A DNA stretch of 64,000 nt from Chelativorans xinjiangensis (GCF_009812055.1 NZ_WQNH01000024.1:1-64000); one strand, 5' to 3'. Counted from the stretch's first letter, positions 7,327 through 16,891 are shown. A program made the numbers and translations. Notes: a model not told the origin generated them from the sequence alone.

Positions 7327-9763
7327 ATGCTCGATCTTTTCGGCCTTAAGGCCGGCAGCGGCGTGCAGCCGATTTCGGCCGAAAGCCTCGTGTATGTGGC
7401 GATAGCGGCGGGTGCGCTGGCGGTACTGTGCCTGCTGGGGGTGGAGATCCGGCGCCTCAAGCGGCATGAGCCGGCGGCCGAGGACGGCGATCCCTCGCAA
7501 ACGATCGACAAGGCGGTGCGCGGCCTGCGCCTGCGCTATTTCATCGTGATGGGGGTGCTGATCGTCCCGGCGGTGGCCTTCATCGTGGCGGCGCACTACG
7601 TCAATGCGCGGTTTTCCAACGCAACCGCGATGGCGGTGCTGGTGGCCGAAGCTTCCGAGACGGCGGAACGGGCCTCGCGCACGGCCATCGCCATGGCCGG
7701 CGAGCGCGGCGACGACGTTGCCTGGGCGGAGAAGGCCCTGGAGGTGAGCGCCGACCGGCTCGACCGCGTGATCGGCCGGATGACGATGCTGTGGGGGCAG
7801 CTCGACGACCGTCTCAAGGCCGACCTCATGGCACCGACGCCCTATGGGGAGATGGAGCCCGTGGCGCTGCTGCGGCAATTCCATGACCAGCTTACCGCGG
7901 CGGCGGCGGGCGGGGCGCAGGAGCGCGCGTCCGCTGGCAAACTGCTCGACGGGACGATCGGCTACCTGGTGCAGCCGGCGCTGGGAGAACTGTCCGAGGC
8001 GCTGCGCGCGTTCAACCGCCGGCTGGCCGGCCAGGTGAAGGTGACCATCAATGCGATTGCCGTGGCGCTGGCGGCATTTGCGGCGGCGATCCTCGTTTTC
8101 ATCTTCCTGCCGATGGACCGCTCCATCCGCCACGCGCTGGCGCGGCTGAAGACGGCAATCGAGGGTGCGAAGGCGGCGGACAAGGCGAAATCGGAGTTCC
8201 TGGCCAATATGAGCCATGAGATCAGGACGCCGATGAACGGCGTGCTCGGGATGGCGGAACTGATGGCGGCGACCGAACTCGACACGCGGCAGCGCACCTA
8301 TAACGACGTGATCATGAAGTCCGGAGACCAGCTCCTGACCATCATCAACGACATCCTGGATTACTCCAAGATCGAGGCGGGCCACGCCAAGATCGACGCT
8401 GCCCCTTTCGATCTGGCCGAGGCGGTGGAGGACGTGGCCACACTGGTGGCGGCGCGCGCCTCGGAGAAGAACCTCGAGCTGATCGTGCGCATCGACCCCG
8501 AACTGCCGCGCTGGGTGGAAGGGGATGTCGGGCGCATCCGGCAGGTGCTGACCAACCTTGCCGGCAACGCGGTGAAGTTCACCGAGCGGGGGCATGTGCT
8601 CATCGAAGTGTCGCGCGAGGGCGGGGAGGCGCTGTTTTCGGTGAGCGATACGGGGATCGGCATTCCCGAGGACAAGGTCGCCAGCGTGTTCGAGAAGTTC
8701 AGCCAGGCCGATGCCTCCTCGACCCGGCGCCACGAGGGCACGGGACTGGGCCTTGCCATCGCCGCCAGGCTGGTGGAGCTGATGGGCGGGACGATCGGCG
8801 TGGAAAGCCGGCCGGGGGATGGGTCCAGATTTCATTTCCGCGTCCCGCTTCCAGCGTGCGAGGGGCCGCGCGAAGAGGCGGAACCGGAGACGGCGGCCGC
8901 CGAGGGCGGGCGGCATCCTCATCGTCGACGACAACGCGATCAACCGGCGCATCCTGACCGAGCAGACGCGCAACTGGGGCTTTGATTCCTGCGCGGTGGA
9001 GAGCGGCGAGCTGGCGCTTGCCTTCCTGGCCGAGGCGGAGCGGCTGGGAGCGGCGGTCGACCTCGTCATCCTCGATTACCAGATGCCGGGGATGAACGGC
9101 GCCGAGATGCTGCGCCGCCTGCGGCGGACGGGCGCGCGCACCGGCGTCATCCTCCTGACCTCGGTGGACGACATGCTGGCGCTGCGCGAACTGAAGGCCG
9201 CCGGGGCGCAGGCGATCCTGACAAAGCCGGCACGTTCCACACTGTTGCGCGAGACCATATCCGAAGTGCGCGCCAAGGCACGGCGCACGATGCGGGCGGA
9301 ACAGCCGGCGCCGGAGGCAAAAGGCGCCGTGCCGGCGGCGCGGGCCGAGGTGGTGCCGGACGGGGAGATCGACATCCTGGTGGCCGAGGACAACGAGGTG
9401 AACCAGCTCGTCCTGCGCCAGATCCTCGACGGCACGGGGCGGCGCTATATGGTTGCGGAGAACGGGCGCGAGGCGCTGGCGCTGTGGCGCAGCCGCCATC
9501 CGGCGCTGATCATCATGGACGTTTCCATGCCGGAGATGAACGGGCTCGAGGCGACGGAAGCGATCCGCCGGGCGGAGGCGGAAGAGGGGCTTCGGCGCAC
9601 GCCCATCGTCGGCCTGACGGCACATGCGCTGGAGGGCGACCGGGAGCGCTGCCTGAAGGCCGGTATGGACGACTATATGACGAAGCCGGTCTCGCCGGCG
9701 CGGCTGGAGGCCAAGGTGGACGAATGGCTACCGGCGGCGGGCGTGGCTTTGGGAGCGGGATGA
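7327..9763 (+). pseudogene. Hybrid sensor histidine kinase/response regulator, frameshifted near 8900
   Basis: The first frame (7327-8985) has transmembrane segments near residues 8-27, 60-80 and 240-262, a HisKA box with phospho-acceptor H297 in [11 protein letters not shown], and an ATPase domain with [16 protein letters not shown] and GTGLGLAIA. Just after the kinase core the frame changes. A second frame, open to 9763, carries two receiver domains (LVILDYQMPGMNG and LIIMDVSMPEMNG, each with its phospho-Asp and a later conserved Lys). The two parts match the order of one hybrid kinase, and a single-base indel in the G-rich stretch around 8895-8915 would join them. It may be a true mutation or a sequence error. 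Stimulus and targets are unknown; no separate regulator gene is adjacent. Confidence 0.85.
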
Positions 9764-9783
9764 GGGCGCCCCTCCCCCGATGA

Positions 9784-9813
9784 GGCAGGGGCCGCCCGAA
9801 GGCCGCCCCTGCC
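9784..9813. terminator. Hairpin between convergent genes, probable bidirectional terminator
   Basis: GGCAGGGGC (9784-9792) pairs perfectly with GCCCCTGCC (9805-9813) around a 12-base GC-rich loop. It lies in the 69-base gap between the histidine kinase stop and the symporter stop. No long T-run follows on either strand, so the mechanism is uncertain. Confidence 0.5.
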
Positions 9814-9832
9814 CGTTGCCGTCACGCCGGCA

Positions 9833-11257
9833 TCATTTGCCGTGCTGCCAGGCCGTGGGGTCGATATCCAGATCCGCGAACTTCTCGGGTACCAGCACCG
9901 GCCTCTCGACGCCGGCTTTCAGCTGCTCGCGGAAATCGCGCAGGATGCGCATGGCGACGGGGAAGAGCATCATGATCGCAACGAGGTTCACCAGCGCCAG
10001 AATGCCCATCAACGGATCGGAGAAGAAGAAGACAGCCGTTGCGCCCGGCGCCGTGGCGCCGAGGAAGACGATACCCATGACCGCTATGCGCAGCACGTGC
10101 AGCGACAACGGGTTCGCGGTCATCACGGCCATGGCGTTCTCGCCCAGGTAGTAGTTGTACATGATCGAGCTGAAGGCGAAGAGCAGGAGCGCGAGGGTCA
10201 GGAAGTACTGCGACCAATCCCCCATATGCGAGACGAGCGACTGCTGTGTGAGCACCACCCCGTCGATATCGGTAACGCCCGGTACATAGACATCGCTGAG
10301 GAGGATGATGAACGCGGTGCACGAGCAGATGAGGATCGTGTCGATAAAGACCGAGAAGGACTGGGTGATGCCCTGGCTGATCGGGTGGCGCACATGGGCC
10401 GTCGCCGCCACGTTCGGTGCCGAGCCCAGCCCCGCCTCGTTGGAGAAGAGGCCACGCCGCAGGCCCTGGGCGATCGCCGCCCCCATGCCGCCGCCGACGA
10501 CCTCTTCGAGCCCGAAGGCGTTGGTGAGGATCGTCCACAGGACGCCGGGGATCGAGGTGATGTTGAGCACGATGACGATCAATGCCATCGCGATATAGCC
10601 AAGCGCCATGATCGGAACGACCACATCGGCCGCTTTGGCGATGCGCCGGATACCGCCGTAGACGATAAATCCCGTGATCGCAGTAAGCGCGAAAGCGGTC
10701 CAGATCCGATCGATCCCGAGGCTATCCTTTGCCGCGCCGGCGAAGGTGTTGCCCTGAAACGCGTTGAAGCCCAAGGCGAAAGCGGCGATCAGGCAGATCG
10801 CATAGATCACGGCGAGCCAGCGGTACTCCTTGCCCAGCCCGAACAGTATGTAGCTTGCGGGGCCGCCGCGATAGGTCCCGTCCCCTACCGAGCGCTTGAA
10901 TAGCTGCGCCAGGGAGCATTCGACGAGGCTGGTGGCCATGCCGACGAGGGCGATCGCCCACATCCAGAACACGGCACCGGGCCCACCCAGCGCTATGGCC
11001 ACCGCGACGCCGGCAACATTGCCCCCGCCGACACGGCCGCCGACCGACACCAAGAGCGCCTCACGGGCACTGATTGCATTGGGATCGGCGCTCTGGTTCT
11101 TCGACGACAGAACCCGGAACATCCGTCCGAAATACTCAAGCTGGACGAAGCGGGTCATCAACGTGATGAACACGCCGAATACCACTAGAATGGGGACGAG
11201 CGCCCAGCCCCACGTCAAATCTTCAATCAGGCCGAAGAAGCCTCTGACAATATCCAT
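9833..11257 (-). CDS. Sodium:alanine symporter family protein (AGCS)
   Basis: The product is 474 residues and highly hydrophobic, with about ten or eleven membrane segments. Family-typical stretches are GGRVGGGNVAGVAVAIALGG, GFNAFQGNTFAG and GLRRGLFSNEAGLGSAPN. AGCS carriers import alanine or glycine with sodium across the inner membrane. ATG at 11257 is preceded by GGAGGGA. The gene faces the histidine kinase gene convergently, and a 31-codon ORF plus a permuted NlpC/P60 gene lie upstream on the same strand. The leader between 11258 and 11296 is AT-rich and probably carries the promoter. Confidence 0.93.
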   Translation of the reverse strand: MDIVRGFFGLIEDLTWGWALVPILVVFGVFITLMTRFVQLEYFGRMFRVLSSKNQSADPNAISAREALLVSVGGRVGGGNVAGVAVAIALGGPGAVFWMWAIALVGMATSLVECSLAQLFKRSVGDGTYRGGPASYILFGLGKEYRWLAVIYAICLIAAFALGFNAFQGNTFAGAAKDSLGIDRIWTAFALTAITGFIVYGGIRRIAKAADVVVPIMALGYIAMALIVIVLNITSIPGVLWTILTNAFGLEEVVGGGMGAAIAQGLRRGLFSNEAGLGSAPNVAATAHVRHPISQGITQSFSVFIDTILICSCTAFIILLSDVYVPGVTDIDGVVLTQQSLVSHMGDWSQYFLTLALLLFAFSSIMYNYYLGENAMAVMTANPLSLHVLRIAVMGIVFLGATAPGATAVFFFSDPLMGILALVNLVAIMMLFPVAMRILRDFREQLKAGVERPVLVPEKFADLDIDPTAWQHGK

Positions 11258-11296
11258 TATTCCCTCCTGTAATGCGTCAATAAATTCAGTATATTA

Positions 11297-11392
11297 CTAT
11301 TTCCCGCGGCGCATCTGCGTTGAACCGGCACCGAAGAAGGCATGGAAGGCGAGCGGTGCGAAGGCGAACGCCAGCGCCGCATGGTTCTCCAT
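11297..11392 (-). CDS. Small ORF (31 codons) coupled to the upstream gene
   Basis: An ATG at 11392-11390 overlaps the stop of the upstream gene as TGATG, a common arrangement for translational re-initiation. The predicted peptide is Ala/Phe-rich (AALAFAFAPLAFHAFFGAG) and might form one short membrane helix, with a basic end MRRGK. It ends TAG. I recognise no family. It may be a chance frame; the coupled start is the only support. Confidence 0.3.
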   Translation of the reverse strand: MENHAALAFAFAPLAFHAFFGAGSTQMRRGK

Positions 11393-12207
11393 CAGCCGGG
11401 CTCCTTTCCGGCTTCAACCCTGGCCTCGGCTTCCTTCTCGGCCCATTGCAGCGACTTGTAGTCGAAGCCGAAGGCGAGTGTCGGCTTGACGATCTGGAAA
11501 TAGGGGGAGAGGTCGAAATCGCGCGGCGTGAAGAGCGAGTGGTGGCGGATCTGCAGGATTTCCCGTCTTGAATAGGTGGACTCGGCGGACGCCTGGCCCG
11601 GCATATGCACGACCCGGGGCAGGATGGGATAGGCGACCGACTGGAAGGCCTGGGCGATCAGCGAGGAGCAGATGGCACGGGTGGGATCGCCCGAGCCGAG
11701 TGCAATCAGCCGGCGGCGCCAGCGCACGGGGACCGGCGGCGCGGGCAGGAAATAGCGCAGGAGATCGAGGACGTTGCGCATATCGTATTTCAGGCCCAGC
11801 CGCCCCATCATGAACGTGACGATGGCGTCGCGGTCGTCCGGTGTCAGCCCGCTGGGGCGGCAGATGCGAGTGTTGTAGGTCCGGTATTTGGACAAGGGCA
11901 CGGCCACGCAGCCGTCACCCAAATTGACCTCGATGAGGCGCGGGCGCTCGCTCCCGTCGGCAGGCTCCGGCAAGGCGTCGCCGACGAAGAGGGCGGAATG
12001 ACTCCAGGTGGACTGGGTGAGGTACTTGATCGCGGCGGAGAGACGCTGGTTTCCCTCGACCAGGAGGATGTCGCCGGGTTGCAGGGTGCGGTGAAGGGTT
12101 TCCGGGTCGGACGGGGTGTAGGGCTGGTAGCCGGACGACTCCCGCTGGAGGCGCCTTGCCAGAAAATGCCCGAGACGGTCGAGCAGGCTGTTGGTGATAT
12201 CGCTCAT
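11392..12207 (-). CDS. YiiX-like permuted NlpC/P60 (papain-like) family protein
   Basis: The product is 271 residues without a signal peptide. Motifs of circularly permuted papain-like proteins are visible in order: LQPGDILLVEGNQRLS, a catalytic His segment TWSHSALFVG (residues about 68-77), an acidic IEVNLGDG strand, and a Cys near the middle-end in AICSSLIAQAFQSV. YiiX/YaeF relatives are thought to hydrolyse amide bonds in lipids or peptides, but few have been characterised. The ATG at 12207 is followed by MSDITNSLLDRLG. It is the upstream member of a pair with the 31-codon ORF; the repeat at 12322 lies upstream of its promoter region. Confidence 0.75.
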   Translation of the reverse strand: MSDITNSLLDRLGHFLARRLQRESSGYQPYTPSDPETLHRTLQPGDILLVEGNQRLSAAIKYLTQSTWSHSALFVGDALPEPADGSERPRLIEVNLGDGCVAVPLSKYRTYNTRICRPSGLTPDDRDAIVTFMMGRLGLKYDMRNVLDLLRYFLPAPPVPVRWRRRLIALGSGDPTRAICSSLIAQAFQSVAYPILPRVVHMPGQASAESTYSRREILQIRHHSLFTPRDFDLSPYFQIVKPTLAFGFDYKSLQWAEKEAEARVEAGKEPG

Positions 12208-12321
12208 ACGTTTTCCGATGGGCGGGCCGTGCCGCAGGAATCAAGGTTCTGCCGCAGCTTTCCGCATCGCGGCATGGCTGGCAAGGCCTGAGGGATGTGT
12301 CCAATGAGACCGGAGATGTCT

Positions 12322-12516
12322 GCGCCCCTTCGCGCCCCCCTCTGTCCTGCCGGACATCTCCCCCGCGAGGGGGGAGATTGGCCGCCCGCCCGCTCAGGCG
12401 CTTCTTCAGCAACGTCGCCGGTTGGCGAAAGTCACCGTGACAGCCAATCTCCCCCTCGTGGGGGAGATGTCTGGCCCTTCGACAAAGCTCAGGACAGAGG
12501 GGGCGCGAAGGGGCGC
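12322..12516. repeat. Palindromic intergenic repeat, family A, copy 2
   Basis: GCGCCCCTTCGCGC (12322-12335) at the left is inverted at 12503-12516. The inner arms match copies at 2195 and 27945, but the right arm carries an additional stretch of about 16 bases (CCCTTCGACAAAGCTC) that resembles family C arms, so this copy looks chimeric. The repeat fills most of the 320-base gap between the YiiX-like gene and bfr. Confidence 0.88.
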
Positions 12517-12527
12517 CAGCTTAGCCC

Positions 12528-13013
12528 CTACTCCGCCTCCTCCGCGGAGCCGGCGTTGAGCTGGCCGTATTTGGCCTCGCCGATCGTTTCGAGAAGCTGG
12601 AGCTGGGTCTCCAGGAAGTCGATGTGGCCTTCCTCATCGGCCAAAAGCTCCTCGAAGAGCTTCATGGAGATGTAGTCGCCCTGCTTGTTGCAGATCTCGC
12701 GCGATTCCTTGTAGGACTTGCGGGCGTCGTATTCGCCGGCAAGGTCTGCCTCCAGAACTTCCTTGACGTTCTGGCCGATGCGCAAGGGGGCTATCGTCTG
12801 CAGGTTGGGGTGGCCTTCGAGGAAGATGATGCGCTGAACCAGCTTGTCGGCGTGGTGCATCTCCTCGATGGATTCGGCACGTTCCTTCTGGGCGAGCTTG
12901 GTGTAGCCCCAGTCTTCCAGAAGGCGGTAATGAACCCAGTATTGGTTGACAGCGCCGAGCTCGAGAAACAGGGCCTCGTTAAGCCGCTCGATAACCTTTT
13001 TGTCGCCTTTCAC
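12528..13013 (-). CDS. bfr: Bacterioferritin (haem-containing iron-storage protein)
   Basis: The product is 161 residues from a GTG start with GGGAG upstream. All diiron-centre ligands of bacterioferritin are in place (E18, E51, H54, E94, E127, H130), and M52, the haem ligand between subunits, is present. Twenty-four subunits should form a shell that oxidises and stores iron. The start at 13013 is chosen because the family begins MKGDxKVIERLN. The gene overlaps the 3' end of bfd by 35 bases in another frame, so the two are probably cotranscribed, with release (Bfd) and storage (Bfr) made together. Confidence 0.95.
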   Translation of the reverse strand: MKGDKKVIERLNEALFLELGAVNQYWVHYRLLEDWGYTKLAQKERAESIEEMHHADKLVQRIIFLEGHPNLQTIAPLRIGQNVKEVLEADLAGEYDARKSYKESREICNKQGDYISMKLFEELLADEEGHIDFLETQLQLLETIGEAKYGQLNAGSAEEAE

Positions 13014-13290
13014 TGAACTTGCTCCCGAATTTCTCGCGCAAGGCGCGCACACGATCCAAATATGTCACGATCTCCGCATCGCCACCATCGGCGTTGCGGT
13101 GATAATCCTCGGTTACCCGAATGATCGTTTCCACCACATTTGGAAAGCAGCCGCAACAGCGGCCGCGCTGCGCCATCGCGTGATAGACCTTGGCGGGAAC
13201 GATGAGCTGCCACGGATCCTCATCGAGCATCGCGACGATGGTCGCCTCGATTTCCTTCTGGGTGATGAGGTTGCAGTGACAGACGAGCAT
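12979..13290 (-). CDS. bfd: Bacterioferritin-associated ferredoxin
   Basis: The product is 103 residues beginning MLVCHCN. C4 and C6 with C45 and C48 (in RCCGC) give the CxC...CxxC ligands of a [2Fe-2S] cluster. In other bacteria Bfd docks on bacterioferritin and passes electrons to mobilise stored iron. Compared with the E. coli protein of about 64 residues this one has a C-terminal extension of roughly 40 residues rich in charged residues, and the bfr start codon lies inside its last codons. The frame continues open upstream to 13494 without family similarity. Confidence 0.9.
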   Translation of the reverse strand: MLVCHCNLITQKEIEATIVAMLDEDPWQLIVPAKVYHAMAQRGRCCGCFPNVVETIIRVTEDYHRNADGGDAEIVTYLDRVRALREKFGSKFSERRQKGYRAA

Positions 13291-13516
13291 GGCTTCCGCG
13301 ACTGGTCTTAAGGAGCAAGCTCCGAAGCCCACGCCCTTCGACCGGCCTTGAAACCTTTTGGGGAAATGCCCGCGGCAGGCGCCGTAGGAGGGCGGGAGCG
13401 GGCCCTTGTCGGCGTCCGACCAGCATGGCGTTCTCCAATGGGGCGGGTTCAAGGCCCGAACATCAAAGGAACGCATCCTTCGGATGGCGTGCATAAAAAC
13501 GCGACCGCCGGGGCGC

Positions 13517-13545
13517 TGTCAATATAAACCTGACAATGCGTGTCA
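13517..13545. promoter_or_regulatory. Overlapping TGTCA/TGACA inverted repeats, candidate operator
   Basis: TGTCA (13517-13521), TGACA (13531-13535) and TGTCA (13541-13545) form two overlapping palindromes in a locally AT-rich stretch between the divergent bfd and YnjB-like genes. The second, TGA-N9-TCA, fits the core of the iron-responsive RirA box known in rhizobia, but this core is short enough to occur by chance and lies over 200 bases from both starts. Confidence 0.3.
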
Positions 13546-13668
13546 TGCTTGGGCTATGGTGGCGAAAATGTCGCAGGGCCGCGGGAGATGGCCTCACGGC
13601 GAAGTGAGTGGGGCGCGAGCGCGGCGGCATTGATTTGCCGGTGCGGGCGGTGCTCAATCGCCGCGACA

Positions 13669-13728
13669 CTTTGTTTTGTCGCAATTCCGGACGGAAAACC
13701 GGTTTCCACTTTTCCTGGAATTGCTCTG
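13669..13728. repeat. RIME1-like repeat, family D, half copy
   Basis: Only the right-hand palindrome of family D is present (GCAATTCCGGACGG ... CCTGGAATTGC). It lies 18 bases before the YnjB-like start codon, and the left palindrome and right-hand TA are missing. The other gap sequence from 13291 to 13668 contains no gene that I can support. Confidence 0.85.
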
Positions 13729-13745
13729 ATCGGGAAGGAACCGCC

Positions 13746-14966
13746 TTGCTGACGCGGATCGTTGCAGCCACGCTTTTCGCCCTTGCGGCCCTTTCGGCGC
13801 GCGCGGAGGATGTGCATCCCTCGGATTGGCAGGGGGTGCTCGATGGGGCACGCGGCCAGACGGTTTACTTCAACGCCTGGGGCGGGGCGGAGAACATCAA
13901 CGCCTATATCGAATGGGCGGCGGGCGAGCTTGAGAAGCGCTACGGCGTGCGGCTCGTGCATGTGAAGCTGGAGGATACGGCCAATGCCGTGGCCACTGTG
14001 GTGGCCGAGAAGGCGGCGGGCCGCGATACGGGCGGATCCGTGGACCTTGTGTGGATCAACGGCGAAAACTTTGCCGCGATGAAGGAACGTGGGCTTTTGT
14101 TCTCGCCTGGCTGGGCGGAGGCGCTGCCCAGCTGGCGCTACGTGGACCACGAGAACAAGCCGACGATCCTGACCGACTTCACCATTCCGGTGGAAGGGAT
14201 GGCGAGCCCCTGGGGGATGGCGAAGCTGGTATTCTTCTACGATTCGGCGCGTACGGACGAGGGTACGTTGCCGCAGGACGCGGACGGGCTGCTTGAATGG
14301 GCAAAGGCGCATCCGGGGCGGTTTTCCTATCCGCAACCGCCGGACTTCATCGGCTCGTCGCTCCTGAAGCAGGTGCTTCTGGAGAAGGTGGAGGATCCTT
14401 CCGTGCTGCAGGAGCCGGTGGTGGAGAAGACGTTCGAGGAGGTGGCGGCGCCTCTGTTTGCCTATCTCGACGCCCTGCACCCGGTGGCCTGGCGAAGCGG
14501 CCGCATCTTCCCGCAGAACTATCCGGCCATGAAGCAGCTTCTCGCCGACGGCGAACTTGACATCGTCTTCGCCTTCAACCCGGCGGAGGCGTCGAGCACG
14601 ATTGCCGACGGGGAACTGCCGGACACCGTGCGCTCCTTCACCTTCCCCGGCGGAACGTTGGCCAACACGCATTTCGTCGCCATTCCCTACAACGCCTCGG
14701 CCAAGGCGGGGGCGCTGGTGACGGCGGATTTCCTCCTGTCGCCGGAGGCGCAGGCTAAGAAGCAGGACCCGGCCGTGTGGGGCGACCCGACGGTGCTGGC
14801 GCTGGACAAGCTGGACGAAGAGGCACGGGCGCGGTTCGAAGCGATCGAACTGGGCGCGGCGACGCTGGGTCCGGACGAACTCGGCCCGGCGCTCCCCGAG
14901 CCGCATCCAAGCTGGATGGAGCGCATCGAGGAGGAATGGAAGCGGCGCTACACGGCGGGGAACTGA
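13746..14966 (+). CDS. ABC transporter substrate-binding protein, YnjB-like
   Basis: A TTG start at 13746 follows GGAAGGAA. The product is 406 residues with a signal peptide (MLTRIVAATLFALAALSARA). It has the order of an extracellular solute-binding protein: YFNAWGGAENINAYIEWAA, VDLVWINGENFAAMKERGLL, and C-terminal TLANTHFVAIPYNASAKAGA. The following permease and ATPase match the YnjBCD arrangement known from E. coli, whose substrate is unsettled; distant similarity to iron and thiamine binders has been noted for such families. The frame is open upstream through a RIME1-like half repeat, which should not be coding. Confidence 0.85.
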   Translation: MLTRIVAATLFALAALSARAEDVHPSDWQGVLDGARGQTVYFNAWGGAENINAYIEWAAGELEKRYGVRLVHVKLEDTANAVATVVAEKAAGRDTGGSVDLVWINGENFAAMKERGLLFSPGWAEALPSWRYVDHENKPTILTDFTIPVEGMASPWGMAKLVFFYDSARTDEGTLPQDADGLLEWAKAHPGRFSYPQPPDFIGSSLLKQVLLEKVEDPSVLQEPVVEKTFEEVAAPLFAYLDALHPVAWRSGRIFPQNYPAMKQLLADGELDIVFAFNPAEASSTIADGELPDTVRSFTFPGGTLANTHFVAIPYNASAKAGALVTADFLLSPEAQAKKQDPAVWGDPTVLALDKLDEEARARFEAIELGAATLGPDELGPALPEPHPSWMERIEEEWKRRYTAGN

Positions 14967-15002
14967 GGAAGGTGGGGGGCGGCCTTCTCCCCCCTTGCGG
15001 GA

Positions 15003-15171
15003 GGGCTATCGCCTATGAGTCATTTTTGCCGGCTTTGCCGGAACCCCCACCCCTCACCCCTCCCCTCAAGGGGGAGGGGGGCGCCGACGCCTCAGAACCC
15101 CCCTCCCCCTTGAGGGGAGGGGTGAGGGGTGGGGGTCCAATCAAGGACTCAGAATCCATATGCCATAGCCC
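15003..15171. repeat. Palindromic intergenic repeat, family B, copy 1
   Basis: Outer arms GGGCTATCGCC and ...GCCATAGCCC enclose a C-rich block CCCCCACCCCTCACCCCTCC and its inverted copy. Other copies are at 20000, 31062 and 59048. It lies between the binding-protein and permease genes of the YnjBCD-like operon and may form a stem that tunes the ratio of the two products. Confidence 0.9.
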
Positions 15172-15204
15172 TGCCCCTTGCGGGGAGGGAAAGGCGCGGC
15201 ATCC

Positions 15205-16881
15205 ATGCTGACGCGTCTTGGGCCGCTCATCACCATTCTACTTCTCACCGGCCCTATCGCCTTCGGGCTCGCGGGAACGGTTCTGCCGGCCTTCGGTTTC
15301 CTGCCGGTGCTGGGCGGGATGGAGCTTACGCTTCATCATTTCCGCACGCTTTTCTCGCAGCCGGCTATCCTGACCTCCGTGGCGATCAGCCTGACGGCGG
15401 GGCTGGTGACGGCGCTTTTTTCGCTCGGCGTCGTCGTGCTGTTCGTGGCCGGCTGGGCGGGGACGCGGCTTTTCGGTCGGGTGCAGCATCTCGTTTCGCC
15501 GCTTCTGTCGCTGCCGCACGCGGCGGCGGCGTTTGCGCTGGCTTTCCTCATCGCGCCGTCCGGCATGCTGGTGCGGCTCGTCTCGCCGGAACTGACGGGC
15601 TGGGAGCGGCCGCCGGACCTGCTCGTCGTGCATGATCCGATGGGGCTTTTCATGATGGCGGGGCTCATCGTCAAGGAGATCCCGTTCCTGCTCCTGGTGA
15701 CGCTTGCGGCGCTGCCGCAGGTGCGGCTGAAGGAGACGCGGATGCTGGCCGCCTCCATGGGCTACGGGCGGGTGGCGGGTTTCCTTTTGGGCCTGTGGCC
15801 AGCGGTCTACCGGCAGATCCGGCTGCCCGTCTTCGCCGTCATCGCCTTTGCCACGTCGGTCGTCGACGTGGCGCTCATCCTTGGGCCGATGCGCCCGTCG
15901 CCACTGGCCGTGCGGCTGGTGGAATGGATGAACGATCCCGACCTTTCCATGCGCTATCTCGCCTCCGCGGGGGCGCTCTTGCAGCTCGGGGTGACGGCGG
16001 CCGCGCTCGGCCTGTGGATGGGGCTGGAGCGGGTCGGGCGCATCATGTGCATCGTCGGGGTGGAGGTGGGCGTGAGGCTGCGGCGCGATGCGCTGCTGCG
16101 CGGCGCAGCACTTTTGGCCATGGGGCTTGCGGCGGGCGCCGTGTTCGCGGGGCTTGCCACGCTGGCGCTTTGGTCGTTCGCCGGGCTGTGGCAGTTTCCC
16201 GACGCGCTGCCGGCGTCCTTCACGCTGAAGAGCTGGATGCGGGCGCTGCCGCGCATTGCCGCGCCGCTCTACACCACGCTTTTGGCGGGCTTGCTTGCGA
16301 CGCTCATCGCCGGGCTGCTGGCCATTCTGTGCCTGATGCGGGAGGAGGAGACCGGGCGCAGGCCGCGGCGAGCCTTGATGCTGCTCTATCTGCCGCTTCT
16401 GGTGCCGCAGGTGGCCTTCGTCTTCGGGCTGCAGCTCTTCCTCGTCTACGCGGACCTGCTGGCCACGCTGCCGGCGCTGGTGCTGGCGCATCTCGTCTTC
16501 GTGATGCCTTACGCCTATCTGGCGCTCAAGGACCCGTGGTACGCCTTCGACCGGCGCTATAACCAGGTGGCGGCGGGTTTCGGCAAGGGGCGGTGGCGGC
16601 GCTTCGCGCTGGTGCGCCTGCCAATGATGACGCGGGCTGTGTTTGCCATGGGGGCTATCGGCTTCGCGGTCTCGGTGGGGCTCTACCTGCCGACGGTTCT
16701 GGTGGGTGCCGGAAGGCTGACCACCATCACGTCGGAGGCGGTGGCACTGGCCTCGGGCGGGGACCGGCGCATCGTCGGCGTCTATGCTTTCTGGCAGATG
16801 CTTTTGCCGATGCTCGGCTTTGGCGTTGCCACCCTCGTGCCGGCGCTGATATTCCGGCGCTTCCGCGGCATGCAGGTTTGA
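15205..16881 (+). CDS. ABC transporter permease, YnjC-like (double permease)
   Basis: The product is 558 residues from the ATG at 15205 and contains about twelve membrane segments, i.e. two fused binding-protein-dependent permease halves. Each half has an EAA-like loop (ETRMLAASMGYGRVAGFLLG near 180, and NQVAAGFGKGRWRRFALVRLP near 460). Fused permeases of this length are typical of YnjC and of iron and thiamine transporters. It would form the inner-membrane channel with the ATPase that follows 10 bases later. A family B repeat precedes it. Confidence 0.88.
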   Translation: MLTRLGPLITILLLTGPIAFGLAGTVLPAFGFLPVLGGMELTLHHFRTLFSQPAILTSVAISLTAGLVTALFSLGVVVLFVAGWAGTRLFGRVQHLVSPLLSLPHAAAAFALAFLIAPSGMLVRLVSPELTGWERPPDLLVVHDPMGLFMMAGLIVKEIPFLLLVTLAALPQVRLKETRMLAASMGYGRVAGFLLGLWPAVYRQIRLPVFAVIAFATSVVDVALILGPMRPSPLAVRLVEWMNDPDLSMRYLASAGALLQLGVTAAALGLWMGLERVGRIMCIVGVEVGVRLRRDALLRGAALLAMGLAAGAVFAGLATLALWSFAGLWQFPDALPASFTLKSWMRALPRIAAPLYTTLLAGLLATLIAGLLAILCLMREEETGRRPRRALMLLYLPLLVPQVAFVFGLQLFLVYADLLATLPALVLAHLVFVMPYAYLALKDPWYAFDRRYNQVAAGFGKGRWRRFALVRLPMMTRAVFAMGAIGFAVSVGLYLPTVLVGAGRLTTITSEAVALASGGDRRIVGVYAFWQMLLPMLGFGVATLVPALIFRRFRGMQV

Positions 16882-16891
16882 GAGAGGCGCA

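Noticed and set aside
13291-13494. N-terminal extension of Bfd to 171 residues
   Set aside because: The residues before MLVCHCN have no similarity to the family and the ATG at 13290 fits the known start.
15003-15171. Rho-independent terminator in family B repeats
   Set aside because: The stems are very long, lack a U-run and recur in several contexts, including inside an operon; they are repeats first.
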